Below, in pieces: positions 24,992 through 38,450 of a DNA stretch of 64,000 bases (its first letter is position 1; each line of letters begins with the position of its first letter). Origin of the DNA: Ascidia mentula (lineage: Eukaryota; Chordata; Ascidiacea; Phlebobranchia; Ascidiidae); the NCBI GenBank assembly GCA_947561715.1, contig OX387198.1, positions 4,154,001 through 4,218,000 of the forward strand, given 5' to 3'. The position numbers and the translations under genes are program-made. The notes below the pieces were generated by a model. The model was not told the origin of the DNA. It searched no databases and saw only the letters and a program-made list of their open reading frames with translations.

Positions 24992-27900
24992 ATGTTCTGG
25001 CTTGTGATGGCAAAATACCTGTGGCTTATTCAACTTTTGGCAAAGCATGGAAGTGAGAACATTATTTTAAGCGGTCATTAATATCAAAACTAAGCGTACT
25101 TCTACTTTCAGTCAGAGGTGAAAATATCAAAGCAGTAAAAGACAGTATTTTGATATTATCTGATGATCTAGTGGATGCGAACACTGCACAGGAGAAATGT
25201 GGATTGAAGGGTGGAAATCTTGTGATGACTGAAGATCCACAGATTAATACAACTCTGATTCAAATGTTGGCAGATAAATATATATTTGGTAAGATTTTGA
25301 ATTCCCATTAAATTTTTGTCCTTAATATTTTACACTGTGGTGATGTAGGATTCAGGCGACTTTGGTTGTTTTATGATTTCAATGGTCGCAAAATATGCGG
25401 ATATTATTTTGATCCGCGCGAGGTTTCACCATGGAAGAGCACAAAGCGACTTGGATTGATATGGTATCTTGATTTCTTTGCCAAGTAAGGGAAACATATG
25501 GCAGTATAAGTTATGAAAAAGTTCATGTTGCAGTTATTGTAGTATAAGCAAAAACCTGTTACATGTACAACATGTTAATTAAACCTTACGTAAACGAAAA
25601 ATTAACATTTAAGTGAACCAACAAACGATTCGGCGACAATTTACGTTTGCGACGCCAATGGCGGATCGGGAAGAAGGAAATGGCAGCTAACTGCGGGAAA
25701 AAACTGCCATATTGCGTCACCAAAATGGAACGGTGTTTACCTAATGTTTTTGAATCTTTTCACACATTTTCAATGGATTTCTATCAACTAACTTTAAGGT
25801 TGGCATTTAAAACACACATTATTTGCCCTGAACAAGCCTGGGGATGGATACAAACAGATTTACATTTACCAAAATCATGGGATTTGGTCAAATTTGTTGA
25901 GAAGTGTTAAGGAACCCTACAATACATTTACAAGTTTCATCGGTTCGTTTTATGTTCCAGGTAAACTATATTTACATCCCTTTCCATAAATTTTGGCAAA
26001 AATTTAAACGAATGACGAATGCATTTTATAAAATTGGATTTAAACCATTGAAACTATCTGCAGATATAAATGTTATGGTCGGAGCACGTTTTAACACTTC
26101 ACTCAATGGTTGGTATTGGAGCGACGGATCTCCAGCAAACTTCTCTGTTACCAACGTCACAACTTGTCAACAGAGAGCGTTGCATTATGGGATCGGATGG
26201 GAGCAGTCAAGCGTAAACTGTAGTGGAGAACCTGCTTACTACGCATGTCAAGTTAAACGTAAAACATAGTAAATTTGTCGTTAAAACAATACCTGTAAGT
26301 ATTTTTGCAGTCAGACTTTTATGGAATAAATGCGCTAGCAATGCAAACAAAAGTTTCATCGGCCACGTAAAGTCGATTTTTCTGCTCAATCCTCACAAAA
26401 AGTTTTTTATTTGGAAAAGTAAGGTTATTTTACGTGTGTAGTTGTTGCTACTGCGAGATCATTTCCGTGCAACATTACAACTGTTAATGTTGAATGGACA
26501 GGACTTGATTTATTCATGACAAATGCAAGTGTGAGTCAAAAGTTAAGATTTTTTGTTATTTCAGTGACTTATACATTTAACCTTCAATACGTTGCAATTA
26601 TTAACAGTACGTTGAGATTTACGAGAAAATTATTTGGTAGATGAGAGTACAAATATCATCGAACAATTTGAAAAATCCTGTATACCAGCCGTACATCAAA
26701 AAATCAACTAATATTTCCAACCTCAATATTTCAACGTTTTACACTTTTAAGGTATTTATGGTTGTTATAATTATTATTGTTTATATTACATAAATGTTTA
26801 CAGGTTACAGCCTTTACGGAAACCATTAACGAAAATGTCACGACGTCCCTAAATATTACAACAAACGGCAAACCGGATAAAGCTTGCCTTTTGACAAGTA
26901 AGTGCTGCAAGTTATGACGTTCATTACTAAAATCCAGTGTTTGCATTTGTGGAAAAAGCTACAACAGAAATTCCAACTACTTATGCACGATCCGACACTT
27001 TACCCAACACCAACCCTACAACAAGTAGTGTTATATCTTCCACTGTGGATCTAACAACAGGACATGATGGGAATTCTATCAAAACAAACACAGGGACGTC
27101 CAATACTGGTTTAATAGCAGGAATTGTAGTTTTCGGAGTGCTGGTGTTTGTGTTAATCGGAGTCGTTTATTTTTGGAAGAGGTATAGTAGTAATGTTCAC
27201 TTTTGTAGATTATCACAGCTTCAAACATTGACTCAAACATGGTTGCATTACACAGAAAAAAATCTAATATCAAACACGACCCTTTGGAAATAGCTGTACA
27301 TGAACCAAACGGTAAAATAGTTGAAATAAACCGAAGTTTCTTTCATTTTGGCATAAGTTATATTTCCAGGAGATATACCTGACCCCACATATCAAAACCT
27401 AAACTTCAATGATGAACAACCCAATATCGCATTCAAGTCAGCTTTGTTCGACAGTTACAAGAAAAACGCAGAAACAGATTACACTGGATTCAAAAATGAA
27501 TTCAAGGTGATTTTTATCATGCGAATGCATACAATTTTGAAAATATTGCAATAGGCAAATGTAAGGATACGGCAGGTCAACTAATTTTAAAAAACGCAGT
27601 TTTTATGTTTTCAAATTAACAAAAGTTAACAAATTTCTGACGGTATGTCTACAGAAAATAGAAAACGAAAGTGAGGCCAACCAAAGTTCAAAAGCGATTT
27701 CACAATTGCCAGCGAACGCCGTGAAAAACAGATACAAAAATATATACCCGTGTAAGTTATAACAATAAACATCCCACAAGAAACTAATAGTACATACCAC
27801 GGACATATATTCTTATTGAACAGACGACCACGCGAGAGTGGCGCTGGCTGAAGCAATTGCCGGTGATTACATCAACGCCGCCTACATACCCGGTTACAAA

Positions 27901-30157
27901 AGTTCACGAAAGTTCATCGCAACCCAGGGACCAAAAGAGGAAACAGTCATTGATTTCTGGCCGATGGTTTGGCAAGAAAACTCCACCATCATAGTTATGC
28001 TGACTGGCTTGGTTGAAAATGGAAAGGTCAGTCTCTATGACGATATATTTCGTTGCTTGACAAATAATATCTGCTTTTGACATCTTTTATATTCCTTTCT
28101 TTTTGTAGTCTAAGTGCGAACAGTATTGGCCAAACATTGGGTCCAATAACGAAATGAAGCCCGGTTTTTCTGTACAAACAGAACGCGAAACACAAGTTGG
28201 CGGCATTATTCAACGACAGATCATTTTGGTCAGAGAGAAGGTGCTGCGACGATGCACTCATTTTTCACCCTGTTGTATACCAGTTGTTTTCGCAGGAGAA
28301 ACGTGAAGTGACACAGCTTCATTACACAACTTGGCCAGATCATGGCGTTCCTGTCACCACAACCAATATGATTTACCTACGTAATATGGTGGAAGACTTG
28401 CACACGACTAATGCTCCAATCATTGTTCATTGCAGGTAAGATTGTGTTTTGTAATCAGCTGCTGATAAAATCCAAAACTCTGGTATTCAAATGCAAATGT
28501 AACGCGAATTGCTTTTGCTTTAAAGTGCTGGCGTTGGTCGATCAGGAACTTACATAGCAATGGACACTTTGTTTGACGAACTTGGTGATAAAGGAACGGT
28601 TGATGTTCCTGGGACTGTTCTAAGGATGAGGGAAAACCGTAAAGACATGGTTCAAAACTGGGTAATTAAATTCTATTAGTTTAAATTTGTTTCTCCAAAT
28701 TGAAAGAAAAATGTCGAAAATACTTTTCTGCAAAAAGTTGCATTTTTTGTGTTTAAACAAATTCAGAGTTAACTTTTTCCATTTTTACAGAAACAATACA
28801 TCTTCGTTTATAAGTTGTTGCTGGAACGTGAATGTTTTAAATCTGAATCTGATAGAAGCGTGAGCCAACTACAATCACTCAGTCCAGCTGAAATGTAAGA
28901 CAATCACGTTTTTTTACCCTTGAAAACATTTCCCTTTTCTATATAAAAAGATCTTCGATTCAAAATGAGGAGTTCAGAGTTTTGTCCGAGTGGAGATATG
29001 GCGGAGATTGGAAGGAAAACGATCTCAAATTAAAAACATGTGAATTTTTGTTGTGTAATGATTTTTATGACGAAGTTCAGTTTGTTTTAAAGTTAAATTA
29101 TTCTTTATGCAGACAAAAGCACAGCAATTTCCGTTTGGGACGAAAGTAGTCAAAACACAATACAAATGAATGCCTCATTTATACAAGTTAGACACAAACC
29201 TTACTTCTGTTTTTTATGCTCGTACAAAATGTGGTTAGTAAACTCTACATGGTGACGTATTGCACACAGGAGTTATCATCAGAAACATTTATTGCTGCCC
29301 GAGGACCGATTGCAGGGGAAGAAAAGAATTTCTGGATGATGGCAATCACCAGAGATGCACAAGTGATTGTGGATTTAAATGATACTGTTAAGGTGAGGCA
29401 AATAACAGTTGTTCCAAACATTGGTTTACACAACCTCTCGTACATATAATTATGCTTGTCCACGGTTTGTAACAGATTTTATCGCAAAAGGCAAAGAAGC
29501 TGGATTTCGATGATTTAAGCATGTCAGTTATTGAAACCAAAGACTATTCAACCCATAATTGTATCACTATGACAACAAAGTGCCCACGCTTTGGAATCGT
29601 AAGTCTTAAAACACTTGAAAATTTGCATAACGGTACTCATTCTGTGCTTTGATTTATGCGCGTTCTTTAATAAAGGTCGATCGTCGGATGAGCGTTGTGC
29701 AAGTTAAAGAATGGAGCAATGTAGAAGAACCGCCGAAAGAAGTGGATTTTATTAAAGTTGTTGAAAGTGTTCAACAAATGAGATCAGAACGGAAATGTAG
29801 AAACGTGCTGGTGTGCTGCAGGTTGCCCTGGTGATGTTTTTTGTCGCATAAATCATTTTGAACAAACATTTTGCATTTTCAGCAACGGATGTACAAGAAC
29901 TGGAACTTTCATTGCTTTGTCCAACATTCTCGATCGCCTGAAAGTTCAAAACCGAGTTGATATTTTTCGAACTGTGAAGGATTTGAGAGACATGAAACCT
30001 AACATGGTTAATAATAAGGTAGATTAGCATAGAATGCCCTTGCCATGTAACTTAACTCGTTATTGCTAATTGCTTTCTGCAGGTGTTGTACAAGTACTGC
30101 TACGCTTTTGTGGGCAAGTATCTGGAAGAATTTAACCAGTATTCCAACTTTAAGTAA
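24992..30157 (+). CDS. Gene B: lectin-like/FN3 receptor tyrosine phosphatase (D1 + D2)
   Basis: Receptor-type PTP of roughly 1,000 residues with no visible break. Ectodomain exons are 24992-25052 (signal), 25112-25288, 25349-25484 and 25614-25732 (lectin module 1), 25799-25960 and 26064-26258 (module 2), FN3-like exons from about 26447 to 26900, then stalk and helix (near 27120-27180, [20 protein letters not shown]). A juxtamembrane exon has PTYQNL. D1 (about 27655-28900) has [27 protein letters not shown] and, across an intron, [12 protein letters not shown], so it should dephosphorylate phosphotyrosine. D2 (about 29114-30157) keeps a CX5R loop ([10 protein letters not shown]) but has no WPD and no KNRY, so it is probably a pseudophosphatase. 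CTLD-type modules on an RPTP are not part of any vertebrate RPTP class I know. Confidence 0.85.
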
Positions 30158-31570
30158 ACAAGTGCTTCTGAATTTTGAACAGTGCCTTCATAGCATGTTA
30201 ATTGACCCAAAAGCAACGAAACCAAACTTGCTTAATATGCCCAAATCAGTAAACGATATAAACAACAATTTTTTACATTTTAAGTATTTTACATTTTACA
30301 GTTTTACATTTTACTCTTTATATGCAAGTGTTTGTATTTTTTTCTGTACGATTTACTTGTAGTTACATTTCCGCATTACGATTTATACACTGACGTAAAT
30401 ATAAACCAAATATTTTTGAAACAGTGTTTACTCAACTTTCCTTTACTCCGCGTTGTAATTGACAAGCGACAATAGAAATCACACGACGAGAAGATATATG
30501 AGCATGCAACTTAAAGGTATACAGAGAGACCGTATCTGTGAAATCAAAACACAACGCTTCCTTTTTCCCACACACAACATCCACACTCCACACGAGCGAA
30601 TCACACCACAACAAACCACACATGAATGGGTGCAACGTGTTGTGTAACCGCAAGTAAAACTGTTGTTTTAAAAAGGTAAGTTGGTGCTTTCCAATGTCGC
30701 TTCGGGGGTGCAAGTTTACCCAACTGCAATAAATTGATTATTTTTTAAACCGGGCACGAAAAGATTGCAGTATCTCATAGCACGGATCTTCACCACAGTT
30801 GATGCTTGTGTCTATTCTTCTCACCACTACAACCAAAAAGAAATGTTCTAATTAATGTATTGAAACACTGCATGAGTAACGTAAAGGTAGTGCATGGTAT
30901 TTATTTTTGAAACACCTGGTGAGAGAACTACTGAGCTGCTGTATAAGAAGGCAAACCAAGATAGTGGTATCACCGGGAATACAATTGCAATGAGGCAAAT
31001 TAGGCAAATCACGTTTAGGGTTCGAGTAAAAATCGCAGGTTTAATTTGTGATTATCGATATAAACGTTATAATTTGACCTTGTTAACATAAACCTTCGAA
31101 GCTGAATCATTATCTAAAAACACTGAAGGTCATTCACTTACAAGCAATGGTTTTCCACCTGTTTAAACGAAGCCGCATAACAAAACAGCTCAAGTTTTAC
31201 AAAAGCAAACTTCGAATAGTAAGTTTTTTTTCCAAATGAGGGCCGTAAGGTTATAACGGTTTCAAAAACATGAGACTCGAAGAGCCGCGGTTGGGATTCG
31301 CCGGTTTAAAGCCTCATTTCCTGTCTCCCACATAGTCTACGTCACAGAGAGTAAACTGAAAACAATCTCAAGACGATGATAAGAAAAAAGATTTATTGGA
31401 AGGTTGGATTTTACATAGGTCGGTTATAGCATGATATAACGCCCAGTCGAAATATTAGCAATACATGTCAACAGTGTGGTTATTCAACAGCACATGAAAA
31501 AATTGCCATAAAACATCATATTTTGCGTGTTTCACCAGGATTTAACTGTATTGTCACGGCCGTGAGAATA
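30158..31570. other. B-C intergenic region
   Basis: Near copy of 58087-59483, part of a large segmental duplication. It holds the 3' flank of B, an A/C-rich tract (about 30540-30630) and the 5' region of C. The segment TTTCCTGTCTCCCACATAGT near 31319 recalls the end of the intergenic repeats of the D-H region. A frame starting at 31381 would run towards C's signal exon but has a stop near 31427. No other gene. Confidence 0.5.
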
Positions 31571-34500
31571 ATGTTGCGGGTACTTGGTACCAAACACATG
31601 TGGATCAAAGTATTTCTTCAGCTTTTAACAGTATCCAAAGGTAAGAAATTTGCTGATGAAAATGTATTTTTAGTAAATGCTTGTGTTTGTTAGTGCACAG
31701 TCAAAACCATACAACCGTCAAAGACAGTATTTTGATATTATCTGATGATCTTGTGGATGCTAACACTGCACAGGAGAAATGTAGTTTGATGGGTGGAAAT
31801 CTTGTAATGACTGAAGACCCACAAATTAACACAACTCTGACTCGAATGTTGACAGATAAATACACCTTTGGTAACAAATATTGCACATATAAATTTGTAC
31901 TTTGCCAAGATATTTTTGATATTTTTAACGTACCCAGATTTGAAAAGAGTATGGATATTTTACAATTTTACGGGTACAGATGTATTTGGATATTATTTTA
32001 CTTCAAATGAATTACACTGGGAAAGTACAAAATCACTTGGATTTCGTTCGTATCTTGACTTTTATGATAGGTGAATCAACATTATAATTAAACTGTTTGT
32101 GGTAATTGCTTGATTATATAACAGTATAATTCATTTACCACTTCGTTGTTTTATGGCTGTAATATTTCATCACATATATGAATTATTTCAGAAAATCTGG
32201 GGATGATTTGGAACGAATTTATTTTTGCCGCGCATATTTTGAAGCAAATTCAACACAGAGGAAATGGCAAGTGAAATTTGGTGAAAATTGCCAATTTGGA
32301 CAAATTAAGGCACCAGAATGGAATGGTAAGCAACATGTACCTTGGTACATTGGCGCAGCTTCGAGTTGGACAACCGAAAACAAATGTGTGGAACGCTAAA
32401 ATCTTCATGTCCTTTTTTTCAACTAAAAACTTAATAGATCCGATAGGTTTTAAGGTCAAGTGGCGTATGCCAAAACGTGTTCATATCTACATATTTTCAA
32501 ATTGATTTTGAAATGCGTTACGTAGGAGTCAACACAGAAAAAAACAGACACAAAAATTATAATCATCAATATACTGCTATGCTTGGATCCTGGGGCCGAG
32601 ACAGTCCTTTGTTTTTTAATGTTTTTAAACAAATAGACGAAGATGAACAAAAAAATTTAAAATGTCATTGGTTTTAGGTTGGGACTATGTGTTTAAATTA
32701 ACAGCTCGCAACACCTCAGGACCAGGATACAAGCAAATATATATGTACCAATATGATGGCCTGTGGGCAACTATGTTAAGAAATGTCAATAAACCATACG
32801 GTTCGTATCAAACTTACGTGGGATCATTCTTCGTACCAGGTAATCTTTATCTTACACAAAATGTTAAAAATTCTTTTTAGAATTTTGAAAGAATTTTAAA
32901 TCTCCCGCATACGAAATATTTGTCTTCATTTGAAAGGAAAACATTTACTAACAAGAAACAAATGTACCGTTCTATACCTCGAAATAATTAACCACACCTG
33001 ATTTGTGAGCTGAACTTTTTAAAGACATTCGTGTTATGATCGGAGCTCGCTTTAACACTTCACCCAATGGTTGGTATTGGAGCGACGGATCTCCAGCAAA
33101 CTTCTCTGTTTCCAACGTCACAACTTGTCAACAGAGAGCGTTGCATTATGGGATAGGATGGGATCAGTCAAGCGTGAACTGTAGTGGAGAACCTGCTTAC
33201 TACGCTTGTCAAGTTAAATGTAGGCCCTACTTTAGAGACACAATATTCGATTTTCGTAAAAAGGTTTTTAGGGTTGTAAACGTGATGATAAACGTATCCA
33301 TATGTTATTGTGGGTAACAACAGGGTTTGTTAGTTCGGTTGTTCAACGTGAACACGCATAGGATGTTTATGTTTCATCTTTCGCGTTTAATTTACAATTT
33401 CATTGGATACACTATTTCAGAAATTTTAAATATGATACTAAAAACGCACGGTTTCGTCTGATTAATGTTTTCCTTTTCCAAATAAGTTACAGACAGGCAT
33501 GTTCTCAACACTTTCAATGCTTATGTGTGTAATATCAAATATTTATATTTTTACCGCTGGTATTTTATTTGTAGTTGCTGCTTCTGCAACAAGGTTACCT
33601 TGCGATGTCAACACAGTTAACTTAACGTGGACGGGACTTGATTATTACATTTCCAACTTCAAGACTGATATCGAGGTATCTTACTTCCATATTTGTATGC
33701 ACGCTGTTTAAATAGTGCATATTTGTATGCATCTTATAAAAGTGAAAATGATTATTAACACATTGTCATGTTTGCCTTATGCGATCTGAATATTCTCAGG
33801 TCAAAGTTAATATCCAACCGTCCAATACATCAACCAATTTGCCATATGGTGATAAGTTCTTACGCATCAGCAACTTGCAAAACTCAAGTCACTACAACAT
33901 CTCGGTAAAAATTTAGTTCTGCTGTTTTGTGTGGTTATGAATAAAGTGCAGAACGTTCCGTCACATTTAAGGTTACTGCAATTTTTATTGGATACAACAC
34001 CACTGTCAGTACCACTGTCAGTGTATCAACAGCGGATCAACAACTTGAATCATGTTTCACAGTTGGTAAACACATTTATTCGAATAAGATATTTCTAATA
34101 CACTTCAATCAACCAACTATTTAGGAGCAACAAATGGACCGAGATTACCCAATGCAACGGAAGCCATGGATCAATCAACTAATATTCGCCATCAAATTGT
34201 AACAAACATTTACATCACGAATTTCAGTTACGTTACCGGAATTGTTGCCGGCATAATACTACTTGCCGCCGTTGGGATTGGAATTTCTGGGAAACTATGC
34301 AGGTAAGCGTATTATATAGTGTTTGTATGAGTATAAATTGGTTGACATAGAACAGGAGCATTTTATAGTGAGCTGCAGACAGATCGGCCTAATAGGTCTC
34401 ACCAGGGCAGCTATGGCGTGACTTGCAACGATCTTGTCTGCTAGACTTCCACTTTGTGGTGACTGCTGTATAGCCACCATTTGCAGTTGGTAACCAAATT

Positions 34501-34884
34501 AAGTGTAACCCGCCGAAAACCAGCCAAGGTGGAAACAATGTGGCCAAGCAGTTTTACCATCCTGCATTAATTTTTCATCGGTTTAACATCATTTTAAAGT
34601 ATTGGTTTGTACTTAGGTCGTTTCTAAGATTAATTTTGTTCTGCAGAAGAACGAAAAGTGCAAACACAGGCGGAAATGATACACAGCACAAAGATGAAGG
34701 TACACATTTTGGAGTTTAATAATGAGCTTTGTGTATTGAAGGTGGCCAAAATAACCCTGTGGGGGAAATATATTCGTATACATTTTGTTTAGTTGATAAA
34801 TCGGCCAAATACGACACCATTACAACTGTTCCAACATATATGAATACTGGCATCCACATCGGAAAGGACGTGTGCGAAAATTAA
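31571..34884 (+). CDS. Gene C: lectin-like/FN3 receptor with two-tyrosine tail
   Basis: Twelve exons, apparently intact. The signal exon starts at 31571 (MLRVLGTKHMWIKVFLQLL). Lectin module 1 spans about 31692-32324 with [14 protein letters not shown] and RIYFCRAYFE. Module 2 covers about 32677-33219 with [16 protein letters not shown] and [10 protein letters not shown]3-like exons lie at 33575-33676, 33801-33903 and 33971-34064. The stalk and helix exon (34125-34301) has VTGIVAGIILLAAVGIGISG. The tail exon 34793-34884 has YDTI and PTYMN; the third position, Tyr in other members, is Cys (DVCEN-stop). Gene I is a close duplicate with the same loss. Expected to be a type I plasma-membrane receptor whose tail tyrosines, if phosphorylated, could recruit SH2 proteins. 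It has no catalytic domain of its own. Confidence 0.85.
34362..34570 (+). repeat. Dispersed repeat in intron 10 of gene C
   Basis: Starts TTTTATAGTGAGCTGCAGAC, followed by CTAATAGGTCTCACCAG and a second half around TGGTGACTGCTGTATAG. Related in reverse orientation to 23925-24066 and duplicated with the gene at 62210-62410. Type uncertain: a non-autonomous element or an old foldback. Confidence 0.45.
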
Positions 34885-35047
34885 ATCCTTCTTCAAGAAA
34901 TATTGTTCACATGTTGTATATATTTGTGTCCTTATTGACGATTTTTTGTTGCATTTTTGTCAAGGGCGTTTTTACATATACAAAAAATCGTTTCGGAACT
35001 TGCATTGCCTTCTGTAACATAAAAACAACAATTGTTTCATGTGATGT

Positions 35048-35053
35048 AATAAA
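35048..35053 (+). promoter_or_regulatory. Poly(A) signal, gene C
   Basis: AATAAA about 165 bases after the stop codon of C. The same hexamer is at the matching place after gene I. Confidence 0.5.
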
Positions 35054-35134
35054 AGCTTTCACTACGAGGCGACCCTGCATTTGCACACGTGCGTTGTCCT
35101 AATGCGTTGTGTGTTACCTTCCCCGCATCAGGCA

Positions 35135-38100
35135 ATGAAGAAAATTATGCTGAAAATTGTCTCAGGAAAAATGTGGTTTATTGTATTTCTTCAGCTCCTG
35201 ACAGTACCAAAAGGTAGGTAAATATTTATTACTGAATATTTGATTATATTAAAGTTTAATTACATCATGACAGTGCACAGTCAAACCATCACAGCAGTCA
35301 AAGACAGTATTTTGACCATATCTGATGATCTTGTGGATGCGAACACTGCACAGGAGAAATGTGGGTTGATGGGTGGAAATCTTGTAATGACTGAAGACCC
35401 ACAGATTAACACAACTCTGATTCAAACAATAACTGATAAATATGCGAATGGTAAATTTTTGCTGCTAAGTAAAGAAAAGTACAAAATCGCTTGGAATTCT
35501 GTCGAATCTCGACTTTGATACAAGGTGAGTAAACATTTCACGGTAATTAACGAACGACTGTATATCAAACATTTTTTTAAATATTGTTATGATTTTATTA
35601 ATTGTCTTTTTATATACGAGAATTGTTTTAGAAAACCTGGAAACGCATCACAACGAGTCTATTTTTGCACAGCTTTTTTCGAAAATCATTCCCAAAAAAG
35701 AAAATGGAAAGTGACAGTAGGTAGAAATTGCCAAATTGGACAACCGGGCAATGGATGGAATGGTAAGCAATATATACGAATTATAAATTAAATGATAGAA
35801 GAGTATAGGTCGAATAAGCTAAACTCTGTTTGAAGTGATGAATGTTATGCATGGAAATGTTGTTAATAGCTTTCTAATCTACAAGTTTGATTTAATTTGT
35901 TATTTATCTCCCGATTATACATGATATCTGTAGTGTAAGGTGATATCTAAATGACAAACAAATTACTTTCGTTTCTCTTGACTAAATATGAGGCACTCGA
36001 AAGAAACTGGTTCTTTTTCAATATTTTTAACGTTTACCATTTGTTGGTACCGTGCAGGCTGGGACTACGTGTTTAACTTAACATCTCGCAGCACTCTGGG
36101 ACCAGGTTACAAGGAGATATGTATGTATCAATATGACGGCGTGTGGTCTACCATGTTAAGAAGTGTCAAGAAGCCTTACGGTCCGTATCAAACTTATCTG
36201 GGATCATTCTACGTGCGAGGTAATCTTTCTTCTCAATTTATTAAATAATAAAAAACGCTCCTGCTTAACTGTTTTTTTAAAACGGTGATATAAAACCCAC
36301 AAAAGTCATCAAACCAGGTTAAAAGCTACGAGTCACTATTGTATTTCCGATGGGCTTGTGACAAAAAACTTTCATGTGACATTTTCTCTTACAATTTTGG
36401 GATAAAATGCATAAAGAAACGCATGAGTAACTTTTAATGTTTCTCCCAATCAACTGTAGGAAGGAAATATGATATACATGGTAAAGACAATGAGAGTAAT
36501 GATTATTTTTCAAGAATGGTCGTATATGATGGATAGAGTATATGGTCTGGGCCGCATTCTGTGTCAAGCGTACAGAAAAAAACGACAGATATCCGCGCAA
36601 TGCAAAATTTTGCCGCAGGTTGCAAATCCCTATCACGAATTATTCCAATGATACTGCTTAAAACAAAAGAACCTTCATACAACTAATAAAATAAGCACAA
36701 AACATTGCATGTGAGCAAATGATTTGTTAAGATATCAATGTTCTAATCGGAGCTCGTTTTAACACTTCACTCAATGGTTGGTATTGGAGCGACGGATCTC
36801 CAGCAAACTTCTCTGTTTCCAACGTCACAACTTGTCAGCAGAGAGCGTTGCATTATGGGATAGGATGGGAGCAGTCAAGCGTGAAATGTAGTGGAGAACC
36901 TGCTTACTACGCTTGTCAAGTTAAATGTGACGTTTAGTTTTAAATAGTTTGTATCAAAATTTTCTCTGATATTAATTAATCATCAATTGGAAAAGCTTTA
37001 TATAATTTTCAAACTACTGATAATTGTTTTGTTTTGGACTTATCGTTACAAATCATTTGCTACACTTGTTTTTTCTGCGTAGTTGTCTTTGTTTTAAACA
37101 CAAGAATACCATTATTTGGGTAATCTATTCCAATACAGTCATCTAATTTTTTTATCCTCGACAGTTGTCGCTTCGGCGAAAGTACTTCCTTGCAATGTTA
37201 CATCAATCAATGTGCAATGGAGTGGTTTGGACAAAATAATGGACTACCAATTCTTTAAACCAGATGTAAGGTTGCCTTTCCACATTTTTGTTACAGCTTG
37301 TATGGCAGACGATGAAAATATACCCAAAAGAAATAAGTACAAGACAAGAATATCTTTTTATGCTTTGCAGCCAAAAGTAAAAATTTATGTAACTCAGCTC
37401 GGCAGATCAATCTACCATAATTACAGCATCAAATCAACAACCATCAACAACCTAAATAAATCGACATTTTACTCTTTTCAGGTTTGAGTGGAACTTGGTT
37501 GGTAAAACTATATGTTGAGTTTGGCTGTTTCTTTTTAGATTACAGCGATGCTCACTGGAAATATCACAGCAAATCTCCAAACAAAAATAAATGTTACAAC
37601 AAATAAAGAAGAAGACAAATCATGTTTTTTGATCTGTGAGATCTTATCTATGTATGTCTGTGTCATTGCTGTATTGTTGTATACTGTGTTTGCAGCAAAA
37701 GCTACACCAGTGAGTACAACTCCAGAAATAACTACAGAATTCAGTCATAGCAACCCTTTGAATGGTTTCGATAAAGATACTAATTCTCAAAGTCTCACTG
37801 TTGGATTACCAGTGGGAATTGTGGTTGGCGTGTTGATTCTTGTGTCAATCGGATCATATGTTTTATGGAGAAGGTAAATGGAATATTACTACTTGAAATT
37901 TTACTGGAAAGTTTGTTTTTCGTTTCGTTTAGCAGACGACCAAATACTGGAAATTCGTCAATAAATGGCCTACATGAGAACGTTGGCGGTAGGTGTATTT
38001 TTAAGTCTGTTTTAATAAAACTTTTGTAAGGAGATGCATATTTGCAAACAACTTTTTTGTATCTTTCTCAACTTATTAAATTGTTTACAGATACATCAAA

Positions 38101-38179
38101 TCAATACGAAAATATTGATACTGCCCCAACATACATGAATATTGTTCACCGCCCACCAGAGGGCGTATACGAAAATTAA
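35135..38179 (+). pseudogene. Gene D: lectin-like/FN3 receptor with tyrosine tail, exon 3 mostly deleted
   Basis: Most exons match the family: signal 35135-35213, exon 2 from 35275, exon 4 near 35632-35762, module 2 exons near 36059-36220 and 36732-36926 (195 bp), FN3-like exons 37165-37483 and 37539-37636, stalk/helix ending 37874, tail exon 38091-38179 with YENI, PTYMN and GVYEN-stop. Exon 3 has lost about 100 bases including its acceptor. The remnant at about 35470-35523 ([14 protein letters not shown]) lies only some 20 bases after the exon 2 donor, too close for a normal intron. Skipping exon 3 would shift the frame. A full-length product is therefore unlikely, although the 3' half remains open. 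Recently disabled, or still expressed as an odd isoform. Confidence 0.7.
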
Positions 38180-38230
38180 ATCACTGTATTTCTACCCAAG
38201 ATAATCTATGTTCGAATCTCGGTCAAAATC

Positions 38231-38236
38231 AATAAA
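38231..38236 (+). promoter_or_regulatory. Poly(A) signal, gene D
   Basis: AATAAA 52 bases after the gene D stop codon, a normal distance for a short 3' UTR. Confidence 0.5.
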
Positions 38237-38450
38237 TTTAGTAGTTGTGCATCTGTATCTGTGTTTGGAAAATATGATGCTTATATAAACCAATCGATGT
38301 TTAGTTGCATTAGTTTTGACAAACAAAGTTTGTATCTGTGATAAAAAGAACAAAACTTACAGTTATCTTGTAATTAAGTTTTGTTGTGCAGATGGCAATA
38401 TTACTGTTGTCTTCTTTCCCAGTATTTTGTAGACTCTAACAAACAGAAGA

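Noticed and set aside
20485-30157. Canonical Ca-dependent sugar-binding lectin (EPN or QPD motif)
   Set aside because: Neither motif is visible in any gene; only fold-type signatures (AQEKC...[12 protein letters not shown]) are present, so sugar binding is not claimed.
30540-30630. A/C-rich tract as a telomere-like or satellite repeat
   Set aside because: No regular period; simply low complexity and duplicated with the block at 58.47 kb.
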